Below, piece by piece: positions 1 through 8,839 of a stretch of 22,856 nt of DNA. The stretch spans positions 1 through 22,856 of the forward strand of contig USFU01000010.1 of NCBI GenBank assembly GCA_900554135.1, given 5' to 3'. Under the pieces are notes generated by a model, which was given only the letters and a program-made list of their open reading frames with translations, was not told the origin of the DNA and searched no databases. The number at the start of each line of letters is the position of its first letter. Within the stretch, counting starts at the first letter, position 1. A program made the translations under genes and the position numbers. This DNA is from an uncultured Collinsella sp. GTDB lineage: Bacteria; Actinomycetota; Coriobacteriia; Coriobacteriales; Coriobacteriaceae.

Positions 1-110
1 CCGTATTATGTTTGCACATTATGAACGTATCAGTCAAATAATTGACCGTGAAAACCAAACAAACCAGATAAACGGCGTGGTACGGCCCCTCAACAAAGCC
101 ATTTAGGATG
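1..110. other. Non-coding stretch downstream of ftsQ
   Basis: No gene is supported here. It lies after the ftsQ stop in the direction of transcription. The next dcw gene, usually ftsZ, would begin beyond the window edge. On the minus strand there is an AT-rich patch with a TTGACT hexamer, and a small inverted repeat GTCAA-ATAA-TTGAC at about 33-46. No well-spaced -10 element follows the TTGACT, so I do not call a promoter. A promoter for ftsZ at this position would be reasonable, but this is inference. Confidence 0.5.
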
Positions 111-1376
111 CTAGGCGGTCGGTGCGTTCCTAAACGTGTAGTTGCCCGGAGAACGCACATTGATATAGGTTACGCCCTCTACCTGCGAAAGCAGCTTGGT
201 CACGATGCGTTCCTTCTTGGCGATATCGTCCGAATCGCCCAGCGACACCTCGACGCCGTTATCGAGATTTGCCGAGATAGCCTCAACAGAAGGCGTGGAG
301 ATATCCTTCACCTGGTCCAAGAACTCGCTCGAAAAACCGCGCGCGTAATCCAGGCCGGCCTTGACGGCCTTGGAGCTCACCGCCCGACCCGAAACCGGAG
401 CGACATCGGCCGAGACATCAGTCAATAGCACGGCGCCGTAGTGCTTGGCAAGCGCCAGGGCCGCATCGATGCCGGTCAGGGTATTGGCACCCTCCCCCGA
501 TGCAATGACGTTTCCCTGGTCGTCCACCTCGACAGATGTTGACAGCGGAGCGATCCAGGTGTCATCGTCTCCGATAGCCCAGGCAAGGTCGTCGGAGCTG
601 ATATACGCAATGGCGATAACTTTACGCTCCGTCGGCGTGATGATAAGCGTATGGGGAAACTGGCGCTGGACATCCACGCCCGAGACCCACGGGTTTTGCT
701 TGAGGCCCTCGGTGATCTGATCGGGATCCACGTTAAAGAGCGACGTGTTCTCGGGAAGACTGATGAGCTGCATGGCGTCGTGCTTGGTCACATGCTCGCT
801 GCCATGAATCTGAATATCGGTGGCGGAAAACAGGCCAGAGTTGATGACGACGATGGCAACAATGGCAAGTACGGCCACGGCCGCTAGGATGCCGCCCGCG
901 ATTTTGCCCTTACCCTTCATGGCAGAAGCGGCGTCGGTCGCCTTGCTTGCCATGGCACCCAGCGATGACAGAGGATTGATGCCCTTTTTTGCCGAAGACG
1001 CCTTGGCGGCGGGTACCGATGTCAGTGAACGCGGCTTAGCGCCAGCCAACGTACGGCCGGCATGCGGCGCACGAGCTCCCAGCGAAGGCCTGGGCGTCGC
1101 CATGGGTCGGGAGGTCTTGGTGCCCATCGCCGGCTTGGGCGTCACCGAAGGACGCGGAGCCGGACGACTCGTCTTTTTAGAAGCGGGGCGTCCCCCCAGC
1201 TGCGAGCCGACGACCGGGCGCTTGGCAGGACGAACGGACCCAACAGACTTGGAGGGCATGGCGGGCTTATGTTGAGGCTGGGCAGGTGCGCCGGAACGCC
1301 CTCCGGCGCGGCGGAAGGTTGGTTTCGATGCTCTAGAAGCCGAGGAATTTAACTTCCGGTCTGAGCTCGATGCCAT
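111..1376 (-). CDS. ftsQ: Cell division protein FtsQ/DivIB with long disordered N-terminus
   Basis: Bitopic membrane protein of the divisome, expected to complex with FtsL and FtsB/DivIC and regulate septal peptidoglycan synthesis. The 421-residue protein has three parts. Residues 1-155 are a basic cytoplasmic tail rich in Arg, Pro, Ala and Ser. One transmembrane helix lies at about 159-180. The extracytoplasmic part starts with a POTRA-like segment (ATDIQIHGSEHVT, about 185 onward), followed by the FtsQ/DivIB domain. The start overlaps the end of murB by 44 bp but has a purine-rich GGGAGG three bases before the ATG and a GGTGAGG further up, so I keep it. A shorter form from Met40 is possible. 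It is the last complete gene of the dcw cluster here. The long N-tail is larger than in E. coli FtsQ, although many actinobacteria have extended tails. Confidence 0.9.
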   Translation of the reverse strand: MASSSDRKLNSSASRASKPTFRRAGGRSGAPAQPQHKPAMPSKSVGSVRPAKRPVVGSQLGGRPASKKTSRPAPRPSVTPKPAMGTKTSRPMATPRPSLGARAPHAGRTLAGAKPRSLTSVPAAKASSAKKGINPLSSLGAMASKATDAASAMKGKGKIAGGILAAVAVLAIVAIVVINSGLFSATDIQIHGSEHVTKHDAMQLISLPENTSLFNVDPDQITEGLKQNPWVSGVDVQRQFPHTLIITPTERKVIAIAYISSDDLAWAIGDDDTWIAPLSTSVEVDDQGNVIASGEGANTLTGIDAALALAKHYGAVLLTDVSADVAPVSGRAVSSKAVKAGLDYARGFSSEFLDQVKDISTPSVEAISANLDNGVEVSLGDSDDIAKKERIVTKLLSQVEGVTYINVRSPGNYTFRNAPTA

Positions 1377-2244
1377 ACGCCTCCCTCACCTTTCCGTGCA
1401 CATGCCTGATAACCGCGGCCACGTCATCGGCCGAGGCGGTTCCGTTATTAACGATAAAATTAGCGTGTACGGGCGAAACTTCCGCACCGCCGACCGAAAA
1501 ACCCTTTAATCCACAATCCTCAATCAACTTGCCCACGCTTGCATCGGGCGGGTTGCGAAAGACCGATCCGCAGGATGCACGGCCCATGGGCTGCGTGCGC
1601 TTGCGGCGCGTCAGGTAGCGTTCCATGCGCTCGCGAATGTCGGCCTTAGGCGCGGGCTTGAGTTTAAGCACGCACTCGAGAATGATCTCATTACGCGGCA
1701 AGCTGCACTCGCGATACCCCCAAGCGATCTCGGACCCTGCATAGTGCTTAATACCGGACGCCGGATCAAACGTGACCACGTCCTCGATAAGGGAACCGAT
1801 CCACTCGGTCCGCGTTCCTGCGTTCATGGACACGGCGCCGCCGACCGAACCGGGAATACCGACCGCGAACTCAAGGCCCGAAAGCCCGCGCGACAAGGCG
1901 TCGTTGACCAAACGCGCGAACATCACGCCCGCACCAACGGTCAGCGTGCAGCCGTCCTCGGCAACAACTGTGCGCTGAAACTCACGTCCCAGCGAAATAA
2001 CGGCGCCGCGATAACCGGCATCGGCAACCAACAGGTTGGACCCTTTACCGATAATCACCCACGGCACCTGCTCGCGGTCAAGCACCGCCACGGCGCGACG
2101 CAGGGCATGGTAGCTATGGCACGTCACAAAGAGGTCGGCCTTGCCGCCGATACGATAGCTTGTATGGCGTGCAAGACGTTCGTCCTCGACCACGTCCGTG
2201 TCGATCATGCCCGAAAGCGCCATGACGGCGTTAAACAGACCCAT
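1333..2244 (-). CDS. murB: UDP-N-acetylenolpyruvoylglucosamine reductase MurB
   Basis: Cytoplasmic FAD enzyme that reduces UDP-GlcNAc-enolpyruvate to UDP-MurNAc with NADPH, the second committed step of peptidoglycan precursor synthesis. FAD-binding features are visible: YRIGGKADLFV at about residues 30-40, GKGSNLLV at 67-74 and GIPGSVGGAVSMNAG at about 129-143. The catalytic serine lies in CGSVFRNP (about Ser227), and the C-terminal segment has GGAEVSPVHANFIVN. The length of 303 residues is normal. It starts 5 bp after murC stops and overlaps ftsQ by 44 bp. No good Shine-Dalgarno precedes the chosen ATG, and Met8 and Met13 have none either, so the exact start is uncertain and translation is probably coupled to murC. 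Confidence 0.93.
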   Translation of the reverse strand: MGLFNAVMALSGMIDTDVVEDERLARHTSYRIGGKADLFVTCHSYHALRRAVAVLDREQVPWVIIGKGSNLLVADAGYRGAVISLGREFQRTVVAEDGCTLTVGAGVMFARLVNDALSRGLSGLEFAVGIPGSVGGAVSMNAGTRTEWIGSLIEDVVTFDPASGIKHYAGSEIAWGYRECSLPRNEIILECVLKLKPAPKADIRERMERYLTRRKRTQPMGRASCGSVFRNPPDASVGKLIEDCGLKGFSVGGAEVSPVHANFIVNNGTASADDVAAVIRHVHGKVREAYGIELRPEVKFLGF

Positions 2245-2249
2245 GGAGG

Positions 2250-3668
2250 CTAAGCGTCTTTCTTGGCAGTCAGATACTCGATGAACTCGGGGCCGACGGT
2301 CGTAACGTCGCCGGCACCCATGGTGAGCAGCAGGTCGCCCTCGCCCACGAGCTTCTCAAGCTCCTGGTTGAGCTCAAGACGGCTGGAGCAGTACACGACC
2401 TCCTTGCCGGGGTGCTTGGCGCGAACGGTATCTGCGAGCATCTTGGAGGTAACGCCCGGAATCGGCATCTCGCCGGCAGAGAACACATCGATCAGCAGCA
2501 GCTTATCGGCGTTGGCAAAGGCATCGGCAAAGTCATCGCACAGAGCCTGCAGACGCGAATAGCGGTGCGGCTGGAATACGACGTCAACATGCTTGTAGCC
2601 CAGCGAAGAGGCAGCAGCGAGCGTCGCCTTGATCTCGGTGGGATGATGGCCGTAATCGTCAACCACCGTGATGCCATCGATATCGCCCACGTGAGTAAAG
2701 CGACGGCGGACGCCCTCAAAACTCGAAAGCGCCTTAGCGGCGGCGTCGATATCGAGGCCTAGGACATGGGCGACGGTCAAGACGGCCGTGGCGTTGAGCA
2801 TGTTGTGACGACCGGGGTTGCTCTTAATCTCGACAGCGTGCTCGGTGCCGTCCTCAAAGCGAACGATAAAGTCGCTCTGGATGCCCTTGACATCCGGATG
2901 TACGCAGACGATGTCGTTGTTCTCGGCAAAGCCATAGGAAAGCACATGACGGCCCGTCGACTTGGCGAGCTCGACCAGATGCGGGTCCTCGCCGCAAACG
3001 ATGACGGTGCCGTCCTCGCCCACCAGCCCCATAAACTTGGCAAAGGTGGCCTCGATCTCCTCGATGCCCGAGTAGTGATCGAGATGGTCGGCCTCGACGT
3101 TGGTCACGATGACCACGTTGGGGTTCAGGAACAGGAACGAGCTGTCGGACTCGTCGGCCTCGGCGACAAAGTAGTCACCCGAGCCGTTCTTGCCGTTGGT
3201 GTCGTAGCCCTCGACAATGCCGCCGATTAAAAAGCTGGGGTCCAGACCCATGCGATCGAGCATCGTGGCGCACATCGAAGACGTCGTGGTCTTGCCGTGC
3301 GTACCGGCAACGGCGATGGTGGTGTAGCCATGGCCCAGGGCCGAGAGCATCTTGGCACGGGGCCACACGGGAATACCGAGCTCGCGGGCACGCACGAGCT
3401 CGGGGTTGGACTCGGGAATTGCGGTGGAGACCACAACCACGTCGGGCTTGACCTCATCGATCGTCGCAGCCTCGTGGCCCACGTGGACCTTCACGCCGGC
3501 GCGGGTAAGCTGGCGAATATAGCGCGACGTCTTAAGGTCGGAACCGGTAACGGTATAACCGCGCTCGTGCAGGACGAGAGCGATGCCGCTCATGCCGGCG
3601 CCGCCGATACCGATAAAGTGGGCGCTCTTGAACTCGGGCGCGGAGGTTGCAGTCTGGGAATCAGCCAT
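2250..3668 (-). CDS. murC: UDP-N-acetylmuramate--L-alanine ligase MurC
   Basis: Cytoplasmic ATP-dependent ligase adding L-Ala to UDP-MurNAc, the first residue of the stem peptide. From the chosen start, the Rossmann motif GIGGAGMSG lies at residues 20-28 and the ATP loop GTHGKTTTSS at about 122-131. ADESDSSFL, NVEADHLDHY and VDDYGHHPTE follow, all typical of Mur ligases. The length is 472 residues (E. coli MurC is 491). A GTG at 3695 would add nine residues, but AAGGAG lies 11 bases upstream of the ATG at 3668 and inside that extension, so the ATG is preferred. About 97 bp separates it from murG, one of the larger gaps in the cluster, with no clear promoter. Confidence 0.95.
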   Translation of the reverse strand: MADSQTATSAPEFKSAHFIGIGGAGMSGIALVLHERGYTVTGSDLKTSRYIRQLTRAGVKVHVGHEAATIDEVKPDVVVVSTAIPESNPELVRARELGIPVWPRAKMLSALGHGYTTIAVAGTHGKTTTSSMCATMLDRMGLDPSFLIGGIVEGYDTNGKNGSGDYFVAEADESDSSFLFLNPNVVIVTNVEADHLDHYSGIEEIEATFAKFMGLVGEDGTVIVCGEDPHLVELAKSTGRHVLSYGFAENNDIVCVHPDVKGIQSDFIVRFEDGTEHAVEIKSNPGRHNMLNATAVLTVAHVLGLDIDAAAKALSSFEGVRRRFTHVGDIDGITVVDDYGHHPTEIKATLAAASSLGYKHVDVVFQPHRYSRLQALCDDFADAFANADKLLLIDVFSAGEMPIPGVTSKMLADTVRAKHPGKEVVYCSSRLELNQELEKLVGEGDLLLTMGAGDVTTVGPEFIEYLTAKKDA

Positions 3669-3765
3669 GTGCTCGTGTACTCCTTGCGTAAACACTGCCT
3701 GTAACCCGTTAACTGTACCGCACCTACCGCATCCGCGCGAGGGCGACCGGCGATATCCCGTCTAA

Positions 3766-4881
3766 CTAACGCAATCCCTCTACCGCGTCGGCCAAAAGTG
3801 CGGCGGCACGGTCCTGGGCCAAGCCACGCGCCGCCTGACGCATGGCATCACGCGCCGCAGCGTCATCGATCAGGTGCAGCAGCTCGTCGACAAAGGCAGG
3901 GGCATCGATATCGGCATCGGCGCATAGCACGCCGGCACCGGCATCGACCAGGTAACGCGCATTCGTGGTCTGGTGGTCGGCCGTGGCGTGCGGATACGGC
4001 ACGAGCACCGAGGGCACGGCAAGCGCGGCGATCTCGGCCACGCTCGAGGCACCGGAACGCGAGAGCACCAAATCGGCCGCGGCCAGCATATCGCCCATGT
4101 TGTCGATGTAGGGCTGGACACGATAGCGCTTCGCCTCCTCGGGCGTCAGCGCCAAAGCGCGCTCGGTCTCCTCAAAGCCGTCGGCACCCGTCGAATGCAA
4201 AATGTAGAGATTCTCGCGGGTCAGCAGCTCACTCTTGAGCGAGGCAACGCGCTCGTTGAGATGCTGGGCACCGAGCGAACCACCAAAGACGAGCAGAAGC
4301 GTCGCGTCCTCGGGCACACCGAGCGTCTTGCGACCGCGAGCGCGATCGCCCTCGATCACCGAACGACGCACAGGATTGCCCGTCATGAGCACATGGTCGG
4401 GGTCGCCCTCGCGCTCAAAGACCGCGCGGGCCGCAGGTACCGAAATGCACACGCGGGCGGCATGTGAATTCATCATCTTGTTGGCCAGACCCGGAACAGA
4501 GTTCTGCTCGTGCAGCAGATACGGAACGCCGGCGTCCTTGCACCAACCCAGCAGCGGGACCTCAACGTAAGCACCAAAGCCGATAGCGGCATCGGGCTTA
4601 CCGACCTTCGAGAAGTGACGGGCAAGCGCGCGCTTCGCCTTGTTGACGCGCCACAGCGAGGTCAGCGCCGTCCAGGGACGGGAGCGATCGAAGCCCGTGA
4701 CCGTGATGGGCACAAAATCGAATCCGGCCTCGGGAACCAGACGGCCCTCGAGCTTGCGCGACTGGCCCACGAACACAACGTGATGACCGCGGTCACGCAG
4801 CTCCTCGGCCAAGGCGAGCGCGGGGTTGATATGTCCTGCCGTGCCGCCAGCTGCAATAGCAACGGTCATCTTATCGGTCAT
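3766..4881 (-). CDS. murG: Undecaprenyl-PP-MurNAc-pentapeptide GlcNAc transferase MurG
   Basis: Membrane-associated GT-B glycosyltransferase that adds GlcNAc from UDP-GlcNAc to lipid I, giving lipid II on the cytoplasmic face. The N-terminal glycine loop GGTAGHINPA (GGTGGH in many homologues), HEQNSVPGLANK, GGSLGAQHLNE and the donor-site stretch SRSGASSVAEIAAL then VPYPHATADHQTTNA are all present. An upstream ATG at 4914 would add 11 residues, but it lacks a ribosome binding site. The ATG at 4881 has AAGGGA five bases upstream, giving 371 residues, close to the family norm. This start overlaps the last 11 bases of ftsW, a normal sign of translational coupling between the lipid II synthase and the septal glycosyltransferase. 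Confidence 0.95.
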   Translation of the reverse strand: MTDKMTVAIAAGGTAGHINPALALAEELRDRGHHVVFVGQSRKLEGRLVPEAGFDFVPITVTGFDRSRPWTALTSLWRVNKAKRALARHFSKVGKPDAAIGFGAYVEVPLLGWCKDAGVPYLLHEQNSVPGLANKMMNSHAARVCISVPAARAVFEREGDPDHVLMTGNPVRRSVIEGDRARGRKTLGVPEDATLLLVFGGSLGAQHLNERVASLKSELLTRENLYILHSTGADGFEETERALALTPEEAKRYRVQPYIDNMGDMLAAADLVLSRSGASSVAEIAALAVPSVLVPYPHATADHQTTNARYLVDAGAGVLCADADIDAPAFVDELLHLIDDAAARDAMRQAARGLAQDRAAALLADAVEGLR

Positions 4882-6391
4882 GGTAATCCCTTCGTACGCG
4901 CGGCCCCTGGTCATCGGTGCGCAAACGCGCCGACGGGTCCGAATTCAAATCGATTCGATTATATCCGCCGCCCACATTGCGAGGAGTGGGGCGCTGAGGA
5001 CGACCTTGCGGCGCCGTTCGCTGACGCGGACGGGCCGACGGCTCGGTCGCAGAGCCATCCAGGACGGTAAAGCCGTTACGCGAAGATCGCTCGCCGCGCA
5101 CGTGGGGCACGCCGGCGGTACTCTCATCCATAACGGCAAAGCTCTCGCGGCGACGGTCGTACTCATCGCGACGGGCGCTCTCATACGAAACGCGCAGGAT
5201 CAGACCGGCGAGCATAAGCGACACAATAATCGAGGAGCCGCCGTAGCTAATAAACGGCAGCGGCTTGCCCGTCATGGGAAACACATTGAGAATGCCCAGC
5301 GCGTTGATCAAAAACTGCACCGCAAGGATGACCGCGGAACCCGATGCCATAAGTGCTCCGCGACGGTCGGTCGCCTGCTCGGCAATGCGAAACGCCGAGT
5401 AGATCAGCATCGCGAACACCAAAAAGAACAGCACGGTTCCGATAAAGCCAACTTCCTCGCCGATAATAGCCAAGATGTAGTCGTTATGCGCCTCGGGCAA
5501 ATACGAGTACTTCATGGTGGAGTTACCGATACCGCGACCGAACAGGCCGCCCGAGGCAAACGCCATGATGGCAAGCGTGGCCTGATAGCCATCACCATAT
5601 TCGTCTGCCCAAGGATTCCAAGCAACCTCGACACGCGTCATACGATACGGCTCGGCGATAAGGGCGATCGCAATGACGGCGATGCCGGCAACGACCGTCC
5701 AAACGATATATTTGGGGTCCAATCCCGCAAACAACGCCATGCACATGAGGGTCAACAAGATGATCAGAACGGTGCCAAAATCGGGCTGAACAAAAATCAG
5801 AAAGAGCGAAATGCCCAGGTAGACGCCCATCTTGCGAAGAAACTCGTTGATGTTGCCGCCGGGCGAAAAGATGCGGTCGAGCATGATGGCCGAATACGCG
5901 ATGGCGAACGGCTTTAAAAACTCAGACGGCTGGAACTGAATACCGGCGATGTTGAGCCAGCGCGTGGCGCCACGACTGCCGCTACCCATAAAGAACACCA
6001 GAACCAGTAGACCTATCATGCCCATGAGGAAGATCCTGAGCACGTCTTCCCCAAACCAACTGTCCGGCAAGACGCGCACGATGGCAACCATAGCCAGCAC
6101 GCCAACTCCGGCAAACGCGGCCTGTCGAAACAGGAAAAACGTCGCCGAACCATTCTCGTGCATCGCCTCGACCGAAGATGCCGAGTACACCATCAGCAAG
6201 CCAAAGCAAACCAAGCTAAACAGGCAAGCCATAAATATCAAACGGGGGCGCATGATGCGGGCGGGGACGCCGGCAATATAGCGCTCACTGAACGTCTGCC
6301 CGCCGCGTCCGGAACGCGGCGTGCTACGCAGCGAGGAAGCACGGTCCGAGTCGGGCCTCCTCATATCACTTCGGGGGCTCTCCTCTCTCAC
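4871..6391 (-). CDS. ftsW: Septal peptidoglycan glycosyltransferase FtsW (SEDS family)
   Basis: Polytopic SEDS-family enzyme that polymerises lipid II at the septum together with the class B PBP FtsI. About ten hydrophobic helices lie between residues 50 and 405. SEDS signatures are present: QPSEFLKPF near 156, PEAHNDYILAIIGEE near 300-315 (containing the conserved catalytic-type Asp) and GKPLPFISYGGSS near 377-389. At about 506 residues it is longer than E. coli FtsW (414), because of a charged N-tail of about 48 residues and a cytoplasmic C-tail of about 100 residues rich in Arg, Pro and Gly. The start is ambiguous: GTG at 6391 with AGGGG six bases upstream is chosen. TTG at 6397 and ATG at 6364 are alternatives. 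It starts 9 bp after murD stops and overlaps murG. Confidence 0.94.
   Translation of the reverse strand: MREESPRSDMRRPDSDRASSLRSTPRSGRGGQTFSERYIAGVPARIMRPRLIFMACLFSLVCFGLLMVYSASSVEAMHENGSATFFLFRQAAFAGVGVLAMVAIVRVLPDSWFGEDVLRIFLMGMIGLLVLVFFMGSGSRGATRWLNIAGIQFQPSEFLKPFAIAYSAIMLDRIFSPGGNINEFLRKMGVYLGISLFLIFVQPDFGTVLIILLTLMCMALFAGLDPKYIVWTVVAGIAVIAIALIAEPYRMTRVEVAWNPWADEYGDGYQATLAIMAFASGGLFGRGIGNSTMKYSYLPEAHNDYILAIIGEEVGFIGTVLFFLVFAMLIYSAFRIAEQATDRRGALMASGSAVILAVQFLINALGILNVFPMTGKPLPFISYGGSSIIVSLMLAGLILRVSYESARRDEYDRRRESFAVMDESTAGVPHVRGERSSRNGFTVLDGSATEPSARPRQRTAPQGRPQRPTPRNVGGGYNRIDLNSDPSARLRTDDQGPRVRRDYHDR
4882..4892 (-). promoter_or_regulatory. Ribosome binding site that fixes the murG start
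   Basis: On the minus strand AAGGGA (4887-4892) stands five bases before the ATG at 4881, inside the 3' end of ftsW. The alternative ATG at 4914 has no such sequence. Confidence 0.65.
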
Positions 6392-6400
6392 CGGCAACCC

Positions 6401-7807
6401 CTATTCCGTTTGCGATTTCGCTGCTGCGGCAAGCTGGGCCACGTAGTCCTTAAACACGCGACCGCGCTCCTCGTAGCCCGAGAACTCGTCGAACGAAGAG
6501 CAAGCAGGCGAAAGCAGGATCACGTCGCCGCGGCTCGAGAGCGAGCGGGCAACGTCAACGGCATCGCGCAGATCATCGGCCTGGGCGATATCCACGTCAC
6601 CATCGACATCGGCCTCGTCCATAGCGGCGGTAAAGCGCTCGCGCGCATCGCCAAAGCAAACGACCGAGCGCACGTTGTCCATAACGACGCGGGCAAAGTC
6701 CGCAAGCGGCGTGCCCTTATCGTGGCCGCCGAGCAGCAAGATCACGTCGTCATCAGGAAACGCCGTCAGAGCCTTTTCGACTGCATCGGTGTTCGTTGCC
6801 TTGGAATCGTTAACGTAGCGCACGCCATCGATCTCGCCACAGGGCTCAACGCGGTGCTCCAGCGGCTGGAACGATGCCAAACCGCGGCAAACGCCCTCGG
6901 GATCGGCACCGACGGCCAGAGCAGCCGTGGCGGCACATAGGGCATTGATGACATTGTGATGGCCCGAGATCTTGAGCTCGGAAGTGGCGACAAGCTGAGT
7001 CTCGACGCCCTTCAGGCGAACGACCATCTTGCCGTCGCGCACAAAGGCGGCGTCTGCACCCTTGGGCTCGTCAAAAGCGACCTTGCAGATGCGGCGACCC
7101 GGTGTGTAGATGTACTCATCGAACTCATGGATGCCGGCATCCTCGACGTCGATAACCACGAGGTCGTCATCGACCATATTCTCGAACAACTTGATCTTGG
7201 CAAGCGCATAGTTCTTGTGGCTCTTGTGCCAGCCCAGGTGGTCGGGCGTGATGTTGAGCAGCACCGCCACGCGAGGATGAAGCTCGGCGGTCGTAGCAAT
7301 CTGATAACTCGACAGCTCGGCCACAAACCACTCATTGTGTGCGCGGCCGTCGATCTCGTTCACCGGCGGCTCGCCGATATTGCCGACGGCCACGCTGGCT
7401 TCACCGGCGGCCTTGAGCAGATAATCGGTCAGCGACGTGGTAGTTGTCTTGCCGTTGGTACCCGTGATGGCGATCCAATTTTGGGGCGACAGGCGATAGG
7501 CAAACTCAGGCTCGCCCATAATCTGGGCAGCATGCTCACGCCCGGCCTTAAAAAAGGCCGAGAACTCCGAGATACCCGGGCATGTCACGCACACGTCATA
7601 GTCACCCTCGACCTGCTCGGTGCCGTAGACAAACGACGCGCCCTGCGCCTCGAGCGCACGTGTGGCGTCATTGGGCTCGGAGCCACCGCCGCCATACACG
7701 GTCGTAGCGCTCACGCGCTCGGGGTGAGCCAACGCCCAACGGGCGACATCGAGACCGGATTTACCCTGCCCCAAAACAAGCAGGCTAAAGATATCAGCAA
7801 GAGGCAT
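6401..7807 (-). CDS. murD: UDP-MurNAc-L-alanine--D-glutamate ligase MurD
   Basis: Cytoplasmic ATP-dependent ligase adding D-Glu to UDP-MurNAc-L-Ala. Visible features are an N-terminal nucleotide-sugar domain (LLVLGQGKSGLDVARW), the ATP loop GTNGKTTTTSL near residue 115, AELSSYQI, NITPDHLGWHKSHKNYA, YVNDSKATNTDAVEKAL, LLLGGHDKGTPL and LSPACSSFDEF near the C-terminus. All three Mur-ligase domains are therefore complete. The length of 468 residues is normal. No clear Shine-Dalgarno precedes the ATG, which sits 9 bp after the mraY stop, so coupled translation is likely. Confidence 0.95.
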   Translation of the reverse strand: MPLADIFSLLVLGQGKSGLDVARWALAHPERVSATTVYGGGGSEPNDATRALEAQGASFVYGTEQVEGDYDVCVTCPGISEFSAFFKAGREHAAQIMGEPEFAYRLSPQNWIAITGTNGKTTTTSLTDYLLKAAGEASVAVGNIGEPPVNEIDGRAHNEWFVAELSSYQIATTAELHPRVAVLLNITPDHLGWHKSHKNYALAKIKLFENMVDDDLVVIDVEDAGIHEFDEYIYTPGRRICKVAFDEPKGADAAFVRDGKMVVRLKGVETQLVATSELKISGHHNVINALCAATAALAVGADPEGVCRGLASFQPLEHRVEPCGEIDGVRYVNDSKATNTDAVEKALTAFPDDDVILLLGGHDKGTPLADFARVVMDNVRSVVCFGDARERFTAAMDEADVDGDVDIAQADDLRDAVDVARSLSSRGDVILLSPACSSFDEFSGYEERGRVFKDYVAQLAAAAKSQTE

Positions 7808-7816
7808 GAAAGACCA

Positions 7817-8836
7817 CTATCCCAACTGGAAGAACAGGGCGAGGCCAACGGCGCCAAAGGCCGCGGCGATAATCCAAAAACGGATAACGACCTTGGTCTC
7901 GGCCCAGCCCTTCTTTTCGAAATGATGATGAATGGGCGCCATAAGGAAGACGCGCTTGTGCGTAAAGTGGAAATAGACAACCTGGATCATGACCGACAGG
8001 GTCTCGACGATAAACAGACCGCCGATGATGAGGGAAACGACTTCGGTGTTGGTCATGATGGAGGTGCAGGCAAAAGCGGCACCCAGGGCAAGCGAGCCGG
8101 TATCGCCCATAAAGATGCTCGCCGGGTAGCAGTTGAACCACAAAAAGCCCAGGCAGGCACCGGCGCACGCCGTGCAGAAGATGGACAGGTTCACGTCACC
8201 GTGCAAAAACGCCATGGCGGCCATGGCGAGCATGGCGATCATGGAAGTGCCGCCGGCAAGGCCGTCCAGACCATCGGTCAGGTTCACGGCATTGGAAAGA
8301 CCGGCGATCATCAGCCAGCAAAATACAATGTAGAGCCACGGAAACGAAAGGCCGCAGATGGTGGTCGAAAGAACACCGAGGTCAATCGTCAGGCCGCCGG
8401 GAAAACGAATCTCGGGGGCGACGCCGCACCAATTGACGGCGAGCACGGTAAAGGTGACGCAGATGATGGTCAGACCGATCATCTTGGCGTGAGGCGTCAG
8501 GCCGAGCGAGCGACCATGCGTGACGGAGGTCAGGTCGTCGATGAGGCCCAGAACGCCGGTGGCCAGCGTTGCAAGCAGCACGAGCACGAGCTCGGTGGTG
8601 AGCTTGCCCATCAGCAGGCAGGTCAGCGAGATCGCGACAAGGATGATAACGCCGCCCATGGTGGGCGTACCCTGTTTAATCAAATGACGCTTGGGGCCGT
8701 CGGCTCGAACCTGTTGGCCGATACCCTCGACCTTCAGCAGCTTGATCCACCACGGCATAAGCAGCAACGCAATGGCGGCAGCGATGCCAAGTCCCAAAAA
8801 GGCCTGATACGTAGGATACGAGGGATTGCCGAACAT
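7817..8836 (-). CDS. mraY: Phospho-MurNAc-pentapeptide transferase MraY
   Basis: Integral membrane enzyme that transfers phospho-MurNAc-pentapeptide from UDP to undecaprenyl phosphate, forming lipid I. The protein has 339 residues and about ten membrane helices. Conserved elements are GTPTMGG at 56-62, the aspartate pair LGLIDD at 96-101, NLTDGLDGLAGG at 185-196, MGDTGSL at 243-249 and the catalytic histidine loop PIHHHFEKKG at 301-310. All are intact. The start is 3 bp after the murF stop. A modest GAAGGTG lies about 13 bases upstream of the ATG. Confidence 0.96.
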   Translation of the reverse strand: MFGNPSYPTYQAFLGLGIAAAIALLLMPWWIKLLKVEGIGQQVRADGPKRHLIKQGTPTMGGVIILVAISLTCLLMGKLTTELVLVLLATLATGVLGLIDDLTSVTHGRSLGLTPHAKMIGLTIICVTFTVLAVNWCGVAPEIRFPGGLTIDLGVLSTTICGLSFPWLYIVFCWLMIAGLSNAVNLTDGLDGLAGGTSMIAMLAMAAMAFLHGDVNLSIFCTACAGACLGFLWFNCYPASIFMGDTGSLALGAAFACTSIMTNTEVVSLIIGGLFIVETLSVMIQVVYFHFTHKRVFLMAPIHHHFEKKGWAETKVVIRFWIIAAAFGAVGLALFFQLG

Positions 8837-8839
8837 GGG

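Noticed and set aside
1..60. Promoter with TTGACT on the minus strand for a downstream ftsZ
   Set aside because: The nearest TATAAT-like hexamer lies at an unsuitable distance (about 21 bp), and the gene itself is outside the window.
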